Part shown: in pieces, positions 1 through 8,890 of the stretch
How the letters are laid out: the number at the start of each line of letters is the position of its first letter
How positions within the stretch are numbered: the stretch's first letter is position 1
NCBI GenBank assembly: GCA_034716155.1
Contig: JAYEFR010000004.1
Location: forward strand, 1-29,329
Direction of reading: 5' to 3'
Length of the DNA: 29,329 bases
Source: JAGGYK01 sp034716155
Lineage (GTDB): Bacteria; Desulfobacterota; Desulfomonilia; UBA1062
Translations under genes and position numbers: made by a program
Notes under the pieces: model-generated
Told to the model about the DNA's origin: nothing
What the model saw: the letters and a program-made list of their open reading frames with translations, nothing else
The model's database searches: none

Positions 1-44
1 GCCTCATGAGGTAGAGGAGAAACCAAGTCAAGGGGGTGGCGCAG

Positions 45-683
45 ATGGCGAATAGAGAAGGCATGGTGAGGAAGACTGATGCAACGGAGAGGATGACACA
101 CTGGATATTGGCAGGGAGCTTCTTATTTGCATTGTTTACCGGACTGGGAATGATGTTTCACCACTGGAGTATTATCCCCACGATACTTGGTGGATATTAT
201 GCTATGAAGTGGATGCATATATTTTCAGGGGTCGTATTTGGTATCTCTCTGATAGCTGTCATCATAATGTGGTGGGAGGATGCAGGAAAATTTGCTGAAG
301 GGGACGGGAAGTGGATACTGCAGGCAGGCGGCTATCTCTGGGATGTAAAGGATATGCCCCCTAGTGGAAAGTTTAATGCAGGCCAGAAGATCTTTTTCTG
401 GTTTGTTGTAGTCTTTGGTATCCTTCTCGTGATCACTGGTCTTATTATGATCAATGCCTTGTCATTTCCCGTAGTTGTAGCACGCTGGGCATATATGCTA
501 CATGCTATGAGTGTGTTTGTTCTAGCCTCCTTCCTTATGGTGCATATCTATCTGGGCACCATTGGTAATCCAGGGACGCTACAGGCCATGTTATATGGCT
601 GGGTGACCAGAGAGTGGGCTCAATTTCATTGTCCCAGATGGCTTGAAGAGCACGACAAAAAGATTAACGCCGAGCAAGAATAA
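45..683 (+). CDS. Formate dehydrogenase gamma subunit (cytochrome b556)
   Basis: This is the membrane cytochrome b subunit of a respiratory formate dehydrogenase. It anchors the catalytic and iron-sulfur subunits and passes electrons to quinone. About four hydrophobic segments are visible. Histidines suited to haem ligation lie near residues 19, 58, 153 and 167, and the family motif GKFNAGQK sits near residue 110. The length of about 212 residues is normal. I chose ATG at 45 because AAGGGGGT lies 7 bases upstream; a GTG at 36 is in frame but would leave no spacing from that ribosome binding site. The alpha and beta subunits would be expected upstream, outside the window. A possible stop of the preceding gene lies at 7-9 or 12-14 but cannot be assigned. 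Family assignment is confident; the exact dehydrogenase partner is not visible. Confidence 0.85.
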   Translation: MANREGMVRKTDATERMTHWILAGSFLFALFTGLGMMFHHWSIIPTILGGYYAMKWMHIFSGVVFGISLIAVIIMWWEDAGKFAEGDGKWILQAGGYLWDVKDMPPSGKFNAGQKIFFWFVVVFGILLVITGLIMINALSFPVVVARWAYMLHAMSVFVLASFLMVHIYLGTIGNPGTLQAMLYGWVTREWAQFHCPRWLEEHDKKINAEQE

Positions 684-687
684 ACGC

Positions 688-729
688 CATAAGGGTTAAG
701 GGCTGAAACCTCAGCCCTTAACCCTTATG
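688..729. repeat. Perfect 19-bp inverted repeat between convergent genes
   Basis: Arms cataagggttaagggctga (688-706) and its exact complement (711-729) flank a 4-base loop. It lies just after the fdh gamma stop and forms the last codons (VIRVKG plus stop) of the minus-strand gene. It could fold as a bidirectional transcription barrier, but neither side has a U-tract, so it is not a classical intrinsic terminator. The core GTTAAGGGCTGA is close to the GTTAAAGGCTGA units at 12871-12898, which suggests one family of dispersed intergenic repeat. Confidence 0.75.
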
Positions 730-2381
730 ACAAGACATGTTATAAACCTTGGATCTATTGATTTAATAGTCTTTATTCCAGATATCTCAGTAATAAACCT
801 GTCTTCGAGGTTATCTGCCATCTTTTTTATTAATGGATCTACAATAGAGGGATCCAGGCTTTGTAATAAAATGCATAGGTCTTCATAAAATCCAGGTTTG
901 AGGGTCCTTCTATTATTGATATCTATACATGTTGTATTATGGATAAATTTTACTGCTTCTTCGATTAACAAAGACCTGAATCCAGTCTTTTTTTCAATGA
1001 GATTCACACCCATGGCAGTAAGGATAATATTTTCCATATCGATCCCATGGGTAGAGCCTACATTGGTATTTACCAGATCCTTGATATGATCCTTCCATCC
1101 GAGACGACCAATCAGGGAGGCCATAGTGTGTAACCGGTCTATAACATCAGTGAGTGTATCCAGTTCTTCGACTGAAGAGAATTCTTTGTCTTGATATAGA
1201 GGTCTTTTTTTAAGAAGGCCTTCAATAAGTGTTCTATCTCTATCCGGCACCATGTTTAGACCAGTGTTATTTATAATAGTCTTTAATCTTCTTTGCTGCT
1301 CTATTACCAGATTATAACCCAGGCTGAATAAGGTCTCTGCATTGGCTTTATTTAAGATAGATGTGGCAGGCTCTCCTTTCTCACGTAATAAGAAGCCCAG
1401 TCCAAGGGATGTCAAAGACAGGGCCTTCTTGATTGACTCGCTTATCCTTTCAATGTCGTCTATGGGGCAGTAGTCTGTCACAATGATCTTATTTGTGAGA
1501 TAGGCCATCTCCCATAATAGTCTCTCCTTGGTGTTATCATCTGCCCCTTTTAATGCATGACTTATCAACTTTGTGCCTCGATCTATCTGATCTTTATATA
1601 GGCTGGGCAGGTAGTCAGTCTCATGTATATGGGGAGTCTTGCTCTTATTGATTCCTTCAGAGATAAGTCTCTCTGGTTTTATACGCCTATATATACTTAG
1701 AGAATCTGTTGGTGGTGGGAAACCCAATTCTATAAGTCTCGTTTCCCTGCGTTCGAAGGCTGTTTCTTCAAGCGCTGATTTTAATTCCCAGCATATACCT
1801 TGCATTACGATGTAGTACAGCTCTTGCTTATATGAGAATATGATATCCAAGAATGCCTTTATAGTTTGATTCTCTTCTTTATCATCGAGATAACGAAAAT
1901 AATAGATATTATCCAGGGTTGTAAACCCAGCATCCAGTATATCTGTTGCGTTATCGTCTGTAGGAGATACCTGGGTTACCTCAATAAATGCCTTAAATGT
2001 AAGGACAATAAGCTCAAGATCAAGTGTATCCAGGGCCATAACAAAGGTGGAGACAGATGCCTCCATTAAGGCTGAAAGCCATTCTAAGAGATTATCTGTA
2101 GATAGCACATCCTTGTCCCAGCACTCTATATCAATAAAGTTAGAAATCTTTTCCGGTGGCAAGTATTGTAGCAATATCTGGCCATCTTCACCCCATGAAT
2201 CTTTAATCAGAAAGTAAGTCTCATAGGTGGGTAGGGCTTCAAGGACATCTCTTGTTTTAGGAGAGTTTATAATGAGATCTACCCGCTTTTTTAGGTCACT
2301 CGAAAGTATCTTGGCAATCTCTTTTTGTACTATCTTTGTGGTCATACATAGCTGGCTATCACAGTTGTGTTGTACGATCAA
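711..2381 (-). CDS. DUF6178-like helical protein of unknown function
   Basis: This 556-residue, largely alpha-helical protein has no signal peptide or membrane segment. The N-terminal third carries repeated LPPEKISNFIDIECW / LLEWLSALMEAS-type helical units that resemble my memory of DUF6178, a family known mainly from Desulfobacterota. No catalytic motif is evident and no function can be given. The listed start is a TTG without a clear ribosome binding site. ATG at 2345, residue 13 of this frame, is an equally plausible start. It lies 102 bases downstream of the RND pump gene on the same strand and may be cotranscribed with it, although the spacer holds a short GTTCAA-type repeat tract. Its C-terminus is encoded by one arm of the 688-729 inverted repeat, so the end of the gene may have been reshaped by that repeat. 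Confidence 0.6.
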   Translation of the reverse strand: MIVQHNCDSQLCMTTKIVQKEIAKILSSDLKKRVDLIINSPKTRDVLEALPTYETYFLIKDSWGEDGQILLQYLPPEKISNFIDIECWDKDVLSTDNLLEWLSALMEASVSTFVMALDTLDLELIVLTFKAFIEVTQVSPTDDNATDILDAGFTTLDNIYYFRYLDDKEENQTIKAFLDIIFSYKQELYYIVMQGICWELKSALEETAFERRETRLIELGFPPPTDSLSIYRRIKPERLISEGINKSKTPHIHETDYLPSLYKDQIDRGTKLISHALKGADDNTKERLLWEMAYLTNKIIVTDYCPIDDIERISESIKKALSLTSLGLGFLLREKGEPATSILNKANAETLFSLGYNLVIEQQRRLKTIINNTGLNMVPDRDRTLIEGLLKKRPLYQDKEFSSVEELDTLTDVIDRLHTMASLIGRLGWKDHIKDLVNTNVGSTHGIDMENIILTAMGVNLIEKKTGFRSLLIEEAVKFIHNTTCIDINNRRTLKPGFYEDLCILLQSLDPSIVDPLIKKMADNLEDRFITEISGIKTIKSIDPRFITCLVIRVKG

Positions 2382-2483
2382 GAGATCGATGCGCAGATCA
2401 TTAAAGTTCCAGGTTCAATGCTCTAAGTTCAAGATTGTAGGTATTGGGATTAAAGTAGGAGGTCTTGTTAAATATCATAATAT

Positions 2484-5400
2484 CTACTCCTCTTCCCCGA
2501 TCACTATTTCTCCCATCTTCTTACGTACCCTTCTCGAAATATTATCAATGACTGAATAGGTAGCTGGGATTACGAATAGGGTGAGCACCATGGCGAACAA
2601 TAGACCGAAGGCAACGGAGACCGCCATGGGGGACCTCATCTCTGAGCCCTCGCCTGTGGAGAATGCCATAGGCAGCATCCCGCATATAGTGGTGACCGAT
2701 GTGATAAGTATGGGTCTTAGTCTTACGCCGGCGCCTTCTATAATGGCATCTTTCTTTTTCATACCCTTTTGTCGGAGTTGGTTAATATAGTCTATCATTA
2801 CAATAGCATTGTTTACCACGATCCCCATAAGGATTATAAGGCCCATGGCTGCAGGTACGGATACGGTCTTGCCTGTGATAGCCAGTCCTACGATGACGCC
2901 TATATAGGCAAGTGGTAATGTGAACATAACTATAAAGGGCTGTGAGAAAGACTCAAATTGTGCAGCCATAATCATATATATAAGGAGTATGCCCACTATA
3001 AACGCCTTGGATAGCTCTTTGAATGATGTCTGCATGTCCTCATAACTTCCACCGACATCGTAGAAGTATCCCTCCGGCATATCTGTGGAATCCATGACCG
3101 ACGTTATGTCTTTGGCAATACTACCCAGGTCTCTGTTAAAATTGGTCCCTGTAATATGTACAACGCGTTCCTGATTCTTCCTGTTTATAGTAATAGGGCC
3201 AAAATCTTTCTCTAACCTTGTCACGTGGGATAGGGGGATGTTAAATCCTAAAGGGGAGGAAATGGTGACATTTGCAAGGTTTTCTATGGTTTCCCTGTAA
3301 GGCTTCTGGAAACGCACCCTGATATCGTATTCATCACCTGAGATCTGATATCTCCCGGCAACTGTGCCAAGCATGGCAGTATCTACACTGGATGCCACTT
3401 GATATATACTCAATCCCATCTTGGATGCCTTTTCTCTATCGACTATGATATGTATCTCGGGTTTGCTCTTTTTAAGGGATTTCTCTATATCCTTTAGCCC
3501 TTGTATAGAGGCAAACCTATCCATTAATGTATCAGAGAACTTATCCAACACCTTTAAATCAGAGCCGTATATGCCGACATCTATTGGTGAACTACTGGAG
3601 CCAAAGAAACTGCTACTCACATCCTCAAAGTGATAATCCACATTTTCCAGGGCTGGAAATTCCTCTCTTATCTCATTTATAATCGTATCAGAACTCTTCT
3701 CCCTATCCTCTTTATCCTTGAATCTTACAAAGACACTGGCCTTATTTACACCCCCTGCACCTCCCTGTTGTGCTGCAGCAAACTTAGAGCCGGCAGTAAT
3801 ACCTACCTGGCTTACACATGTGATCACCTCATCTCTTAGAGTGAACAGTTTTTCTATCTGTCGAATAAGGTGATCTGTTTCTTCTAAGGTTGTACCTTCC
3901 GGCATGGATAAATCCAATATAGTTACAGGCATATCCTGTCGTGGCATGAATTCCGTCCCAAGCCGTGGCGTGAGAAGGACAGCGACAATTAGTGCTGTAA
4001 AGGCACCGCCAATAATCAGGCCTCTGTGTTTTAATACCCAGGGGAGAGCCTTGGTATATTTTTCCTTTAGGGGCATTATCCAACCCCCTTCTTCAATCTG
4101 CTTATAGAGGCCTTTCTCTTTCTTGAATATAGTAGCAGCAATAGCAGGTATTATGGTTATGGCTACGAACAGAGATGCAAAAAGGGAGAGACACACGGTT
4201 ATAGACAGCGGTCTTGCAAGCTTTCCTGCTATGGACTGGGACAGACTCATAGGTACGAATACAGCCATGGTAGTTAAGGTGCTGGCAGTGATTGCCAGGC
4301 CAACCTCAGTTGCTCCTAGTACTGCTGATTCCTGCCTTGGGCTGCCTTCTTCCAGGTGTCTGAATGTATTTTCTATGACTACTACTGCATTGTCCACCAG
4401 GAGTCCCACACCCAGGGCAATTCCGCCTAAGGTCATAATATTGAATGTATACCCTAGTGCATACATACCGATGAATGTTGTAATGATTGATAAAGGTATG
4501 GCCAGGGCTATTGTTAAGGTAGGGCGTATGGCACGAAGGAATATATACACAACAAATACTGCTATAATTCCACCCAGTATTGCATTCCATCCTGTAGAAG
4601 AGATGGACCTGTTTATGATCCTGCCTTGGTCAAAGACCATATGTAATTCAACCCCTGGAGGCAGGTGTCCTTGCATCTTTTCCAATTCCTTGTTTACCCT
4701 GTCGATCACCTTCACTGTGTTGACAGCTGACTGTTTCATTACTGCTATAATCACACAGGGATGGATGTTTGTCCTCTCGTAGCCCCTTTGTTCTTTGGAG
4801 GTGTCTTCTACCCTGGCTATATCTCCCAGATGTATAGGCTTGCCTTCCTTTGTTATGGAGACAACAGTATCCCTGATCTCCTGTATGCTCTCAAAACGGC
4901 CCTTTGTCCTGACCAGATACTCTTTGTGTAATTTTTCCACATGTCCACCGGATATATTGAGATTGTTCAACTGCACGCTTCTTATAATGTCTTGCAAAGA
5001 AAGTCCTGTTGCCTTGAGTCTGTCAGCATCTACCAGGATCTGAACCTCGCGTTCTTTGCCTCCCATGATATAAACAGATGCTACGCCTTCAAGCCTTTCC
5101 AGCCTGGGTTTTAGAGTATCATCCAGGTATTCTCTTAGTTCCATGGTATTCCTCATCCCAGTAGCGCCATATTCTAAGATGGGCATATCCGAGGTGTTGA
5201 ATTTTACCACCATAGGCGTATCTGCATCCGCAGGGAGGAAGTCCGTAAGCCAACTGAGGCTTTCTCTTACATCTTCGGCGGCGAAATCCAGGTTTGTACC
5301 CCAGGCAAACTTTATATATACCCCTGATATACCCTCGCTTGACATGGATGTGACATCTTCTACGCCTTCGACTGTAGAGACTGCTTCTTCGATAGGCTTT

Positions 5401-5591
5401 GTTATCAAGGTCTCTATCTCTTCTGATCCAACGCCTTCATATGTGGTTACAATAGAGACGTAAGGGAATTCTATATCAGGCAAAAGATCGAGACCTACAT
5501 CAAAGAATGATATTATGCCGAATAGTGTGATGATAAGGATTAGCATGGTAATGGTAATACGCCTTTTTACAGAAAATTCCGGGATAGTCAT
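2484..5591 (-). CDS. RND multidrug efflux transporter, HAE1 (AcrB-like) family
   Basis: This is the inner-membrane proton-driven pump of a tripartite efflux system. At 1035 residues it has the standard length, with the duplicated layout of one transmembrane segment, a large periplasmic loop, and a six-helix bundle in each half. The N-terminus MTIPEFSVKRRITITMLIL is typical, as is the porter signature around LLPDIEFPYVSIVTTY. In the fourth helix the proton-relay motif reads GLLVDNAVVVIEN (D400-N401) rather than the Asp-Asp of AcrB. The matching helix of the second half has VVNNAIVMIDY in place of the AcrB lysine. Both changes are usual in the SwrC-like HAE1 branch. It is the last pump gene of the tetR-tolC-adaptor-RND operon, 16 bases after the adaptor stop. 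The substrate cannot be read from sequence. Confidence 0.93.
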   Translation of the reverse strand: MTIPEFSVKRRITITMLILIITLFGIISFFDVGLDLLPDIEFPYVSIVTTYEGVGSEEIETLITKPIEEAVSTVEGVEDVTSMSSEGISGVYIKFAWGTNLDFAAEDVRESLSWLTDFLPADADTPMVVKFNTSDMPILEYGATGMRNTMELREYLDDTLKPRLERLEGVASVYIMGGKEREVQILVDADRLKATGLSLQDIIRSVQLNNLNISGGHVEKLHKEYLVRTKGRFESIQEIRDTVVSITKEGKPIHLGDIARVEDTSKEQRGYERTNIHPCVIIAVMKQSAVNTVKVIDRVNKELEKMQGHLPPGVELHMVFDQGRIINRSISSTGWNAILGGIIAVFVVYIFLRAIRPTLTIALAIPLSIITTFIGMYALGYTFNIMTLGGIALGVGLLVDNAVVVIENTFRHLEEGSPRQESAVLGATEVGLAITASTLTTMAVFVPMSLSQSIAGKLARPLSITVCLSLFASLFVAITIIPAIAATIFKKEKGLYKQIEEGGWIMPLKEKYTKALPWVLKHRGLIIGGAFTALIVAVLLTPRLGTEFMPRQDMPVTILDLSMPEGTTLEETDHLIRQIEKLFTLRDEVITCVSQVGITAGSKFAAAQQGGAGGVNKASVFVRFKDKEDREKSSDTIINEIREEFPALENVDYHFEDVSSSFFGSSSSPIDVGIYGSDLKVLDKFSDTLMDRFASIQGLKDIEKSLKKSKPEIHIIVDREKASKMGLSIYQVASSVDTAMLGTVAGRYQISGDEYDIRVRFQKPYRETIENLANVTISSPLGFNIPLSHVTRLEKDFGPITINRKNQERVVHITGTNFNRDLGSIAKDITSVMDSTDMPEGYFYDVGGSYEDMQTSFKELSKAFIVGILLIYMIMAAQFESFSQPFIVMFTLPLAYIGVIVGLAITGKTVSVPAAMGLIILMGIVVNNAIVMIDYINQLRQKGMKKKDAIIEGAGVRLRPILITSVTTICGMLPMAFSTGEGSEMRSPMAVSVAFGLLFAMVLTLFVIPATYSVIDNISRRVRKKMGEIVIGEEE

Positions 5592-5607
5592 GTTTTATTC
5601 CTTATAT

Positions 5608-6714
5608 TCAGCCTTGGTCTTGTTTGTCTGTGGCAGTAACCTTTACTTGCATCCCGTCTTTTAATCCAGTGACGCCTTTGGTAACCACTACATCGCCAGG
5701 AGAGATTCCGTCTAAGATCTCTATTGCATCTGTTCCCTCAATGCCTGTATGCACTTTTATTTTTTCTATCCTGTTTGATACTACTTTAAATACATAATAA
5801 CCCTTTTCTCCACGTATTAAAGATGTTTTTGGGGCGATGATGGTATTGGCTTTAGCCTGCTCTACGACCTTTGCCCTTGCAGTCATTCCAGACCTCAATT
5901 TTAACTCAGGGTTATCAAGGCTGATAGTGACCTTAAATGTGCGGCTTAAGGGGTCTATGGTGGGATAGATCTTGGTTATTGTTCCTTCAAATACTTCATC
6001 AGATATTGCATCCACCTCTACATAGCCTTTATTGCCTTCAGTCATATAACCAAACGCCTCTTCTGGCAGGTTTACCTCTACCTTTACAGTATTCATTTGC
6101 ATTATAACAAAGGCCACTTGCTGCGGCCCGGTAAGCTCTCCTTCATTTACGTATTTATTTGTTACCATCCCGGATATCGGGGAGGTAACTTTGCATTCCT
6201 TTAAGCTTTGTTTAGCCATGGCAAGGGCCACCGCTGCCTGTTCATATTGATATTTGGCAATGTCCAGCGCAGTCCTTGCATTTTGATAGTTCTGTTCTGA
6301 TATCGCCTTGCTTTTATGTAACTGCTCCATACGTTGAAAGTCTCTTGAGGCCTTATTAAGAGATGTATACGCTGCATCTTTGAGAGCAGATGCATTTTCC
6401 ACAGCCCTTGTATAGTCGAATGTATCTATCTGCATAAGCAATTGGCCTTTTTTTACAGGTCTGCCCTCGTCTACCGAGATGGATGCGATCCTGCCAGCCA
6501 CCTTTGCCATGATCCTGGCGTAGTCATCCGGCAGGATAGAGCCTACATTGATATATGCCTTATAGATGGGCCCAGACTTAACATGGGCTACCGTAACCTC
6601 TGTTACAGAAGCGGGCTCTGCATTAGATTCTTTTGACTGACCTTCATCTGAATTTGCGCATCCCAACATTCCAAAGATTAAGACAATGCCTGCAAGTATG
6701 TACAACTTTTTCAT
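5608..6714 (-). CDS. Efflux periplasmic adaptor (membrane fusion protein), lipoprotein
   Basis: This adaptor bridges the RND pump and the outer membrane channel in the periplasm. The 368-residue protein begins with a lipoprotein signal peptide (hydrophobic residues 4-17, lipobox LGC with lipidated Cys19). A biotinyl-lipoyl-like half follows (AKVAGRIASISVDEGRPVKK), then a coiled-coil hairpin rich in A, K and Q at about residues 95-170, the second lipoyl half (SPISGMVTNKYVNEGE) and beta-barrel/membrane-proximal domains (SRTFKVTISLDN, LRSGMTARAKV). The ATG at 6714 has AGGAGAA 7 bases upstream. It sits between tolC (12 bases away) and the RND gene (16 bases away), so the three are almost certainly cotranscribed. 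Confidence 0.92.
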   Translation of the reverse strand: MKKLYILAGIVLIFGMLGCANSDEGQSKESNAEPASVTEVTVAHVKSGPIYKAYINVGSILPDDYARIMAKVAGRIASISVDEGRPVKKGQLLMQIDTFDYTRAVENASALKDAAYTSLNKASRDFQRMEQLHKSKAISEQNYQNARTALDIAKYQYEQAAVALAMAKQSLKECKVTSPISGMVTNKYVNEGELTGPQQVAFVIMQMNTVKVEVNLPEEAFGYMTEGNKGYVEVDAISDEVFEGTITKIYPTIDPLSRTFKVTISLDNPELKLRSGMTARAKVVEQAKANTIIAPKTSLIRGEKGYYVFKVVSNRIEKIKVHTGIEGTDAIEILDGISPGDVVVTKGVTGLKDGMQVKVTATDKQDQG

Positions 6715-6726
6715 TTAAGATTTCTC

Positions 6727-8154
6727 CTATAAGATTCCCATAGCTGCGCTGAGTTTTGCAATATCCTTTGCATAGTCTGCCCTGGCGGAGATGTGATTTT
6801 TCTTTGCCTGATCCAATAGTGCCTGGGCGTCTAAGACCTCTGTGGACGTAACCACCTGGAGGGTATAGCGATCCTCCTGAATTCTCAAGTTTTCTTTTGC
6901 CTGATCTATTGCCTGGGTGGCCACTTTTGTCCTGGCAAAGGCTTCTTCAGCAGATAAATATGCACTCTTCACCTCCAGGCTTATCTGATTTCTTTGAGCA
7001 CGGATCAAATGGTTTAGCTGTGTTATCTTCGATTTTGCCTTGGAGACTTGCCAGTAATGTGAACCGCCTTCAAATAGACTCCAGGATAGCCCGATACCCG
7101 CTGTCCATGTATCATCTTCTACATCAGGGTCTTCGCCTGTCCTTTCATATGTATAATTTGCTGCCACACTGGGTACAAATACGGATTTTGCAATCTTTTC
7201 GCCCCTTTTGGACATCCCTAATTGCAATCTAAGGCTCCTTAACTCCTGTCTGTTTCCTAATGCCTTATCGGTGCATACATTTAAAGAATCGAATAATGGT
7301 TCCATGGGTATCTCGTCTCCTATTACAATAGGAGTTGAGAGGTCTCTTGCCAACAAGAGATTGAGGCCTGACTCTGCCAGTTTTACTCCGTTTTCCGCCA
7401 TGATCAGATTTTGCTTTGCCTGGGCATACCTCACCTGAACCTCTAATAAGTCATTCTTTGGTATCATACCCTGGTCATAAAAGGCTTGTGCTGTATTTAG
7501 ATGTGCTGCTATGGAAGATATACCGCTTTCTGCAACCTCATAAAATTCTTTAGCCTCTATTAGACCATAGTAAGTCTCTATAACATTTAATTTTAATTCT
7601 CGGATGGCCCTTTGTTTGTCTACGCTAGCCACCTCTACATCACTCTTGGCGATCTTATAACTATGCCACAAGGCCCCGCCTGTAAATATGGGTTGAGTTG
7701 CCTCTATGGTGAAGTCATAGTTGTCCTTTGTTCCGACTTCAAGTCCTTGAGCAGGGGTAGGGGGGATATAGGCAAGGGCCGGTGTGCCAGTGGCAGGGTC
7801 AAACACAATATTGTTTTTTGGGTCACTAGGATTATCCTCATTGAAATAGTAAGGTTTTTGCTCATTCACAACAGGCAGCCATGCCTCGCTCTGTGCAGGT
7901 AGGTCAAAGGAAGGTGCATCCTTTAGCCTTGCATAACCGTATGTTAATTTTACTTTAGGTAACATATTTGCAATGCTGGAACGCCTGTCCATCTCCCTGC
8001 CATAGACCTCTTCCTCAAGGGCCTTTATAGCTGGGTTGTTTGCTAAGGCAATGTTTATGGCATCTTCGATGCTTAATAACTCACTTGCATAAGTCGCATT
8101 TGTGAGTACAAGAAGGCCAAGGCATATAATACAAATACATATTAATCTATACAT
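6727..8154 (-). CDS. TolC-family outer membrane efflux protein
   Basis: This is the outer membrane channel-tunnel of the efflux complex. The 475-residue protein has a Sec signal peptide (residues 1-23, ending near TYA-SE) and the two TolC/OEP repeats. Each repeat has a long coiled-coil segment (for example RELKLNVIETYYGLIEAKEF and SLEVKSAYLSAEEAFARTKV) and beta strands such as FTIEATQPIFTGG and AGIGLSWSLFEGG. An insertion around residues 105-150, with DNPSDPKNN and P/A-rich text, probably forms extracellular loop sequence. The start overlaps the end of tetR by 8 bases, and its ribosome binding site GGAGGAGG lies inside the last tetR codons, so translation is likely coupled. The outer membrane gene precedes adaptor and pump, and the whole operon is presumably controlled by the TetR protein. 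Confidence 0.9.
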   Translation of the reverse strand: MYRLICICIICLGLLVLTNATYASELLSIEDAINIALANNPAIKALEEEVYGREMDRRSSIANMLPKVKLTYGYARLKDAPSFDLPAQSEAWLPVVNEQKPYYFNEDNPSDPKNNIVFDPATGTPALAYIPPTPAQGLEVGTKDNYDFTIEATQPIFTGGALWHSYKIAKSDVEVASVDKQRAIRELKLNVIETYYGLIEAKEFYEVAESGISSIAAHLNTAQAFYDQGMIPKNDLLEVQVRYAQAKQNLIMAENGVKLAESGLNLLLARDLSTPIVIGDEIPMEPLFDSLNVCTDKALGNRQELRSLRLQLGMSKRGEKIAKSVFVPSVAANYTYERTGEDPDVEDDTWTAGIGLSWSLFEGGSHYWQVSKAKSKITQLNHLIRAQRNQISLEVKSAYLSAEEAFARTKVATQAIDQAKENLRIQEDRYTLQVVTSTEVLDAQALLDQAKKNHISARADYAKDIAKLSAAMGIL

Positions 8155-8782
8155 CTCTTTTTCCTCCTCCTAAAATACCATTCAAAATGCCAGGGATGTA
8201 TTCAATTGGGGCCTTTTTCAAAAGACCCATATACCAATCACTGGCTATAGCATTTAATGTGCCCATAGTTGCTATGGACATGAGATCCGGGTCAAATGCA
8301 TACCCGTTTTTATTGGCCCGGGTAAAGATATCCTGCAGTATTTGCAGGTTTTCCACATGGAAGTCCCTGAATTTCTCTATGATCTGCGGTGTGATGTCAG
8401 GTATGGGTGCATAGAAGATCTCCATGACAAGCCTTTGAAACTCCGGTCTTTTATCTACCCAGTTGAGCTTATACTCAACAAAGAATTTAAGCTGTTCCTT
8501 CCATAATAAACTTGTGGAGAGAAGGTCTCTTAGGCCCTGCATAAAATCCTCGACACCTCTTAATATGACCTCTGCAAACAGGCCCTGTTTGTTCGGGAAA
8601 AATTGATAGAGGGTGCCCACACCAAACTCGGCTTCAGATGCAATCTGAGCCATGGTAGCATTAAAATAACCCTCTTTTACAAAGACATTTTGGGCGGCAT
8701 TCAGGATTTCTTGCCTGCGGAGGTCCCTTTCCCTCTCTTTTCTGCCTTGCATCTGTGAAGTATGATTCGAATTCCGATTCAT
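8147..8782 (-). CDS. TetR-family repressor, first gene of the efflux operon
   Basis: This DNA-binding repressor probably senses a pump substrate and controls its own operon. The 211-residue protein has an N-terminal TetR helix-turn-helix at about residues 22-68 (RQEILNAAQNVFVKEGY, then MAQIASEAEFGVGTLYQFF) and a helical ligand-binding C-terminal half typical of AcrR/QacR relatives. ATG at 8782 has no Shine-Dalgarno sequence. A sigma-70-like promoter places transcription on this ATG, or a short upstream ORF with a good ribosome binding site may couple translation. ATG at 8752 (residue 11) is an alternative start that keeps the DNA-binding domain. The 13-bp palindrome overlapping the start codon is the natural candidate for autoregulation. 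Family is certain; ligand is unknown. Confidence 0.9.
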   Translation of the reverse strand: MNRNSNHTSQMQGRKERERDLRRQEILNAAQNVFVKEGYFNATMAQIASEAEFGVGTLYQFFPNKQGLFAEVILRGVEDFMQGLRDLLSTSLLWKEQLKFFVEYKLNWVDKRPEFQRLVMEIFYAPIPDITPQIIEKFRDFHVENLQILQDIFTRANKNGYAFDPDLMSIATMGTLNAIASDWYMGLLKKAPIEYIPGILNGILGGGKRDV

Positions 8783-8793
8783 GATTCAATCAT
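8781..8793. promoter_or_regulatory. Candidate TetR operator palindrome
   Basis: ATGATTGAATCAT (minus strand) is a perfect inverted repeat with 6-base arms and a one-base centre. It covers most of the predicted -10 box and touches the tetR start codon. A repressor bound here would block RNA polymerase and, for a leaderless mRNA, the translation start region. Inference from position and symmetry only. Confidence 0.45.
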
Positions 8794-8836
8794 AGAACAT
8801 AAATTCACAGGAGTCAACAATAATTTTATATTTCAT
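8786..8836 (-). CDS. Possible 16-codon leader ORF or degV remnant upstream of tetR
   Basis: This very short ORF, MKYKIIVDSCEFMFYD, is preceded by GAGGAGA at good spacing. It ends in TGA one codon before the tetR ATG, in the same frame. Its first ten residues look like the N-terminus of DegV fatty-acid-binding proteins (MKxKIIVDS), so it may be the stump of a lost gene. Alternatively it is a leader peptide that delivers ribosomes to tetR. It overlaps the predicted sigma-70 promoter, so it is only meaningful if transcription begins further upstream. Low confidence. Confidence 0.25.
   Translation of the reverse strand: MKYKIIVDSCEFMFYD
8789..8817 (-). promoter_or_regulatory. Sigma-70-like promoter for tetR-efflux operon
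   Basis: TTGACT (8817-8812), a 17-base spacer and TATGAT (8794-8789) on the minus strand form a strong sigma-70-type promoter. Six bases separate the -10 box from position 8782, the A of the tetR ATG, so the expected transcript would be leaderless. Confidence 0.55.
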
Positions 8837-8890
8837 AAAATCTCCTCGTAAATTTAATGAGAATGTATGGACTCTATCAGTTCATTACCC

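Noticed and set aside
688..729. Classical Rho-independent terminator
   Set aside because: The stem is strong but no run of T follows on either strand; kept only as an inverted repeat.
4123..4782. 219-codon open frame on the plus strand inside the RND gene
   Set aside because: It lies opposite a strongly conserved pump gene, has no family features and reads as an antisense shadow.
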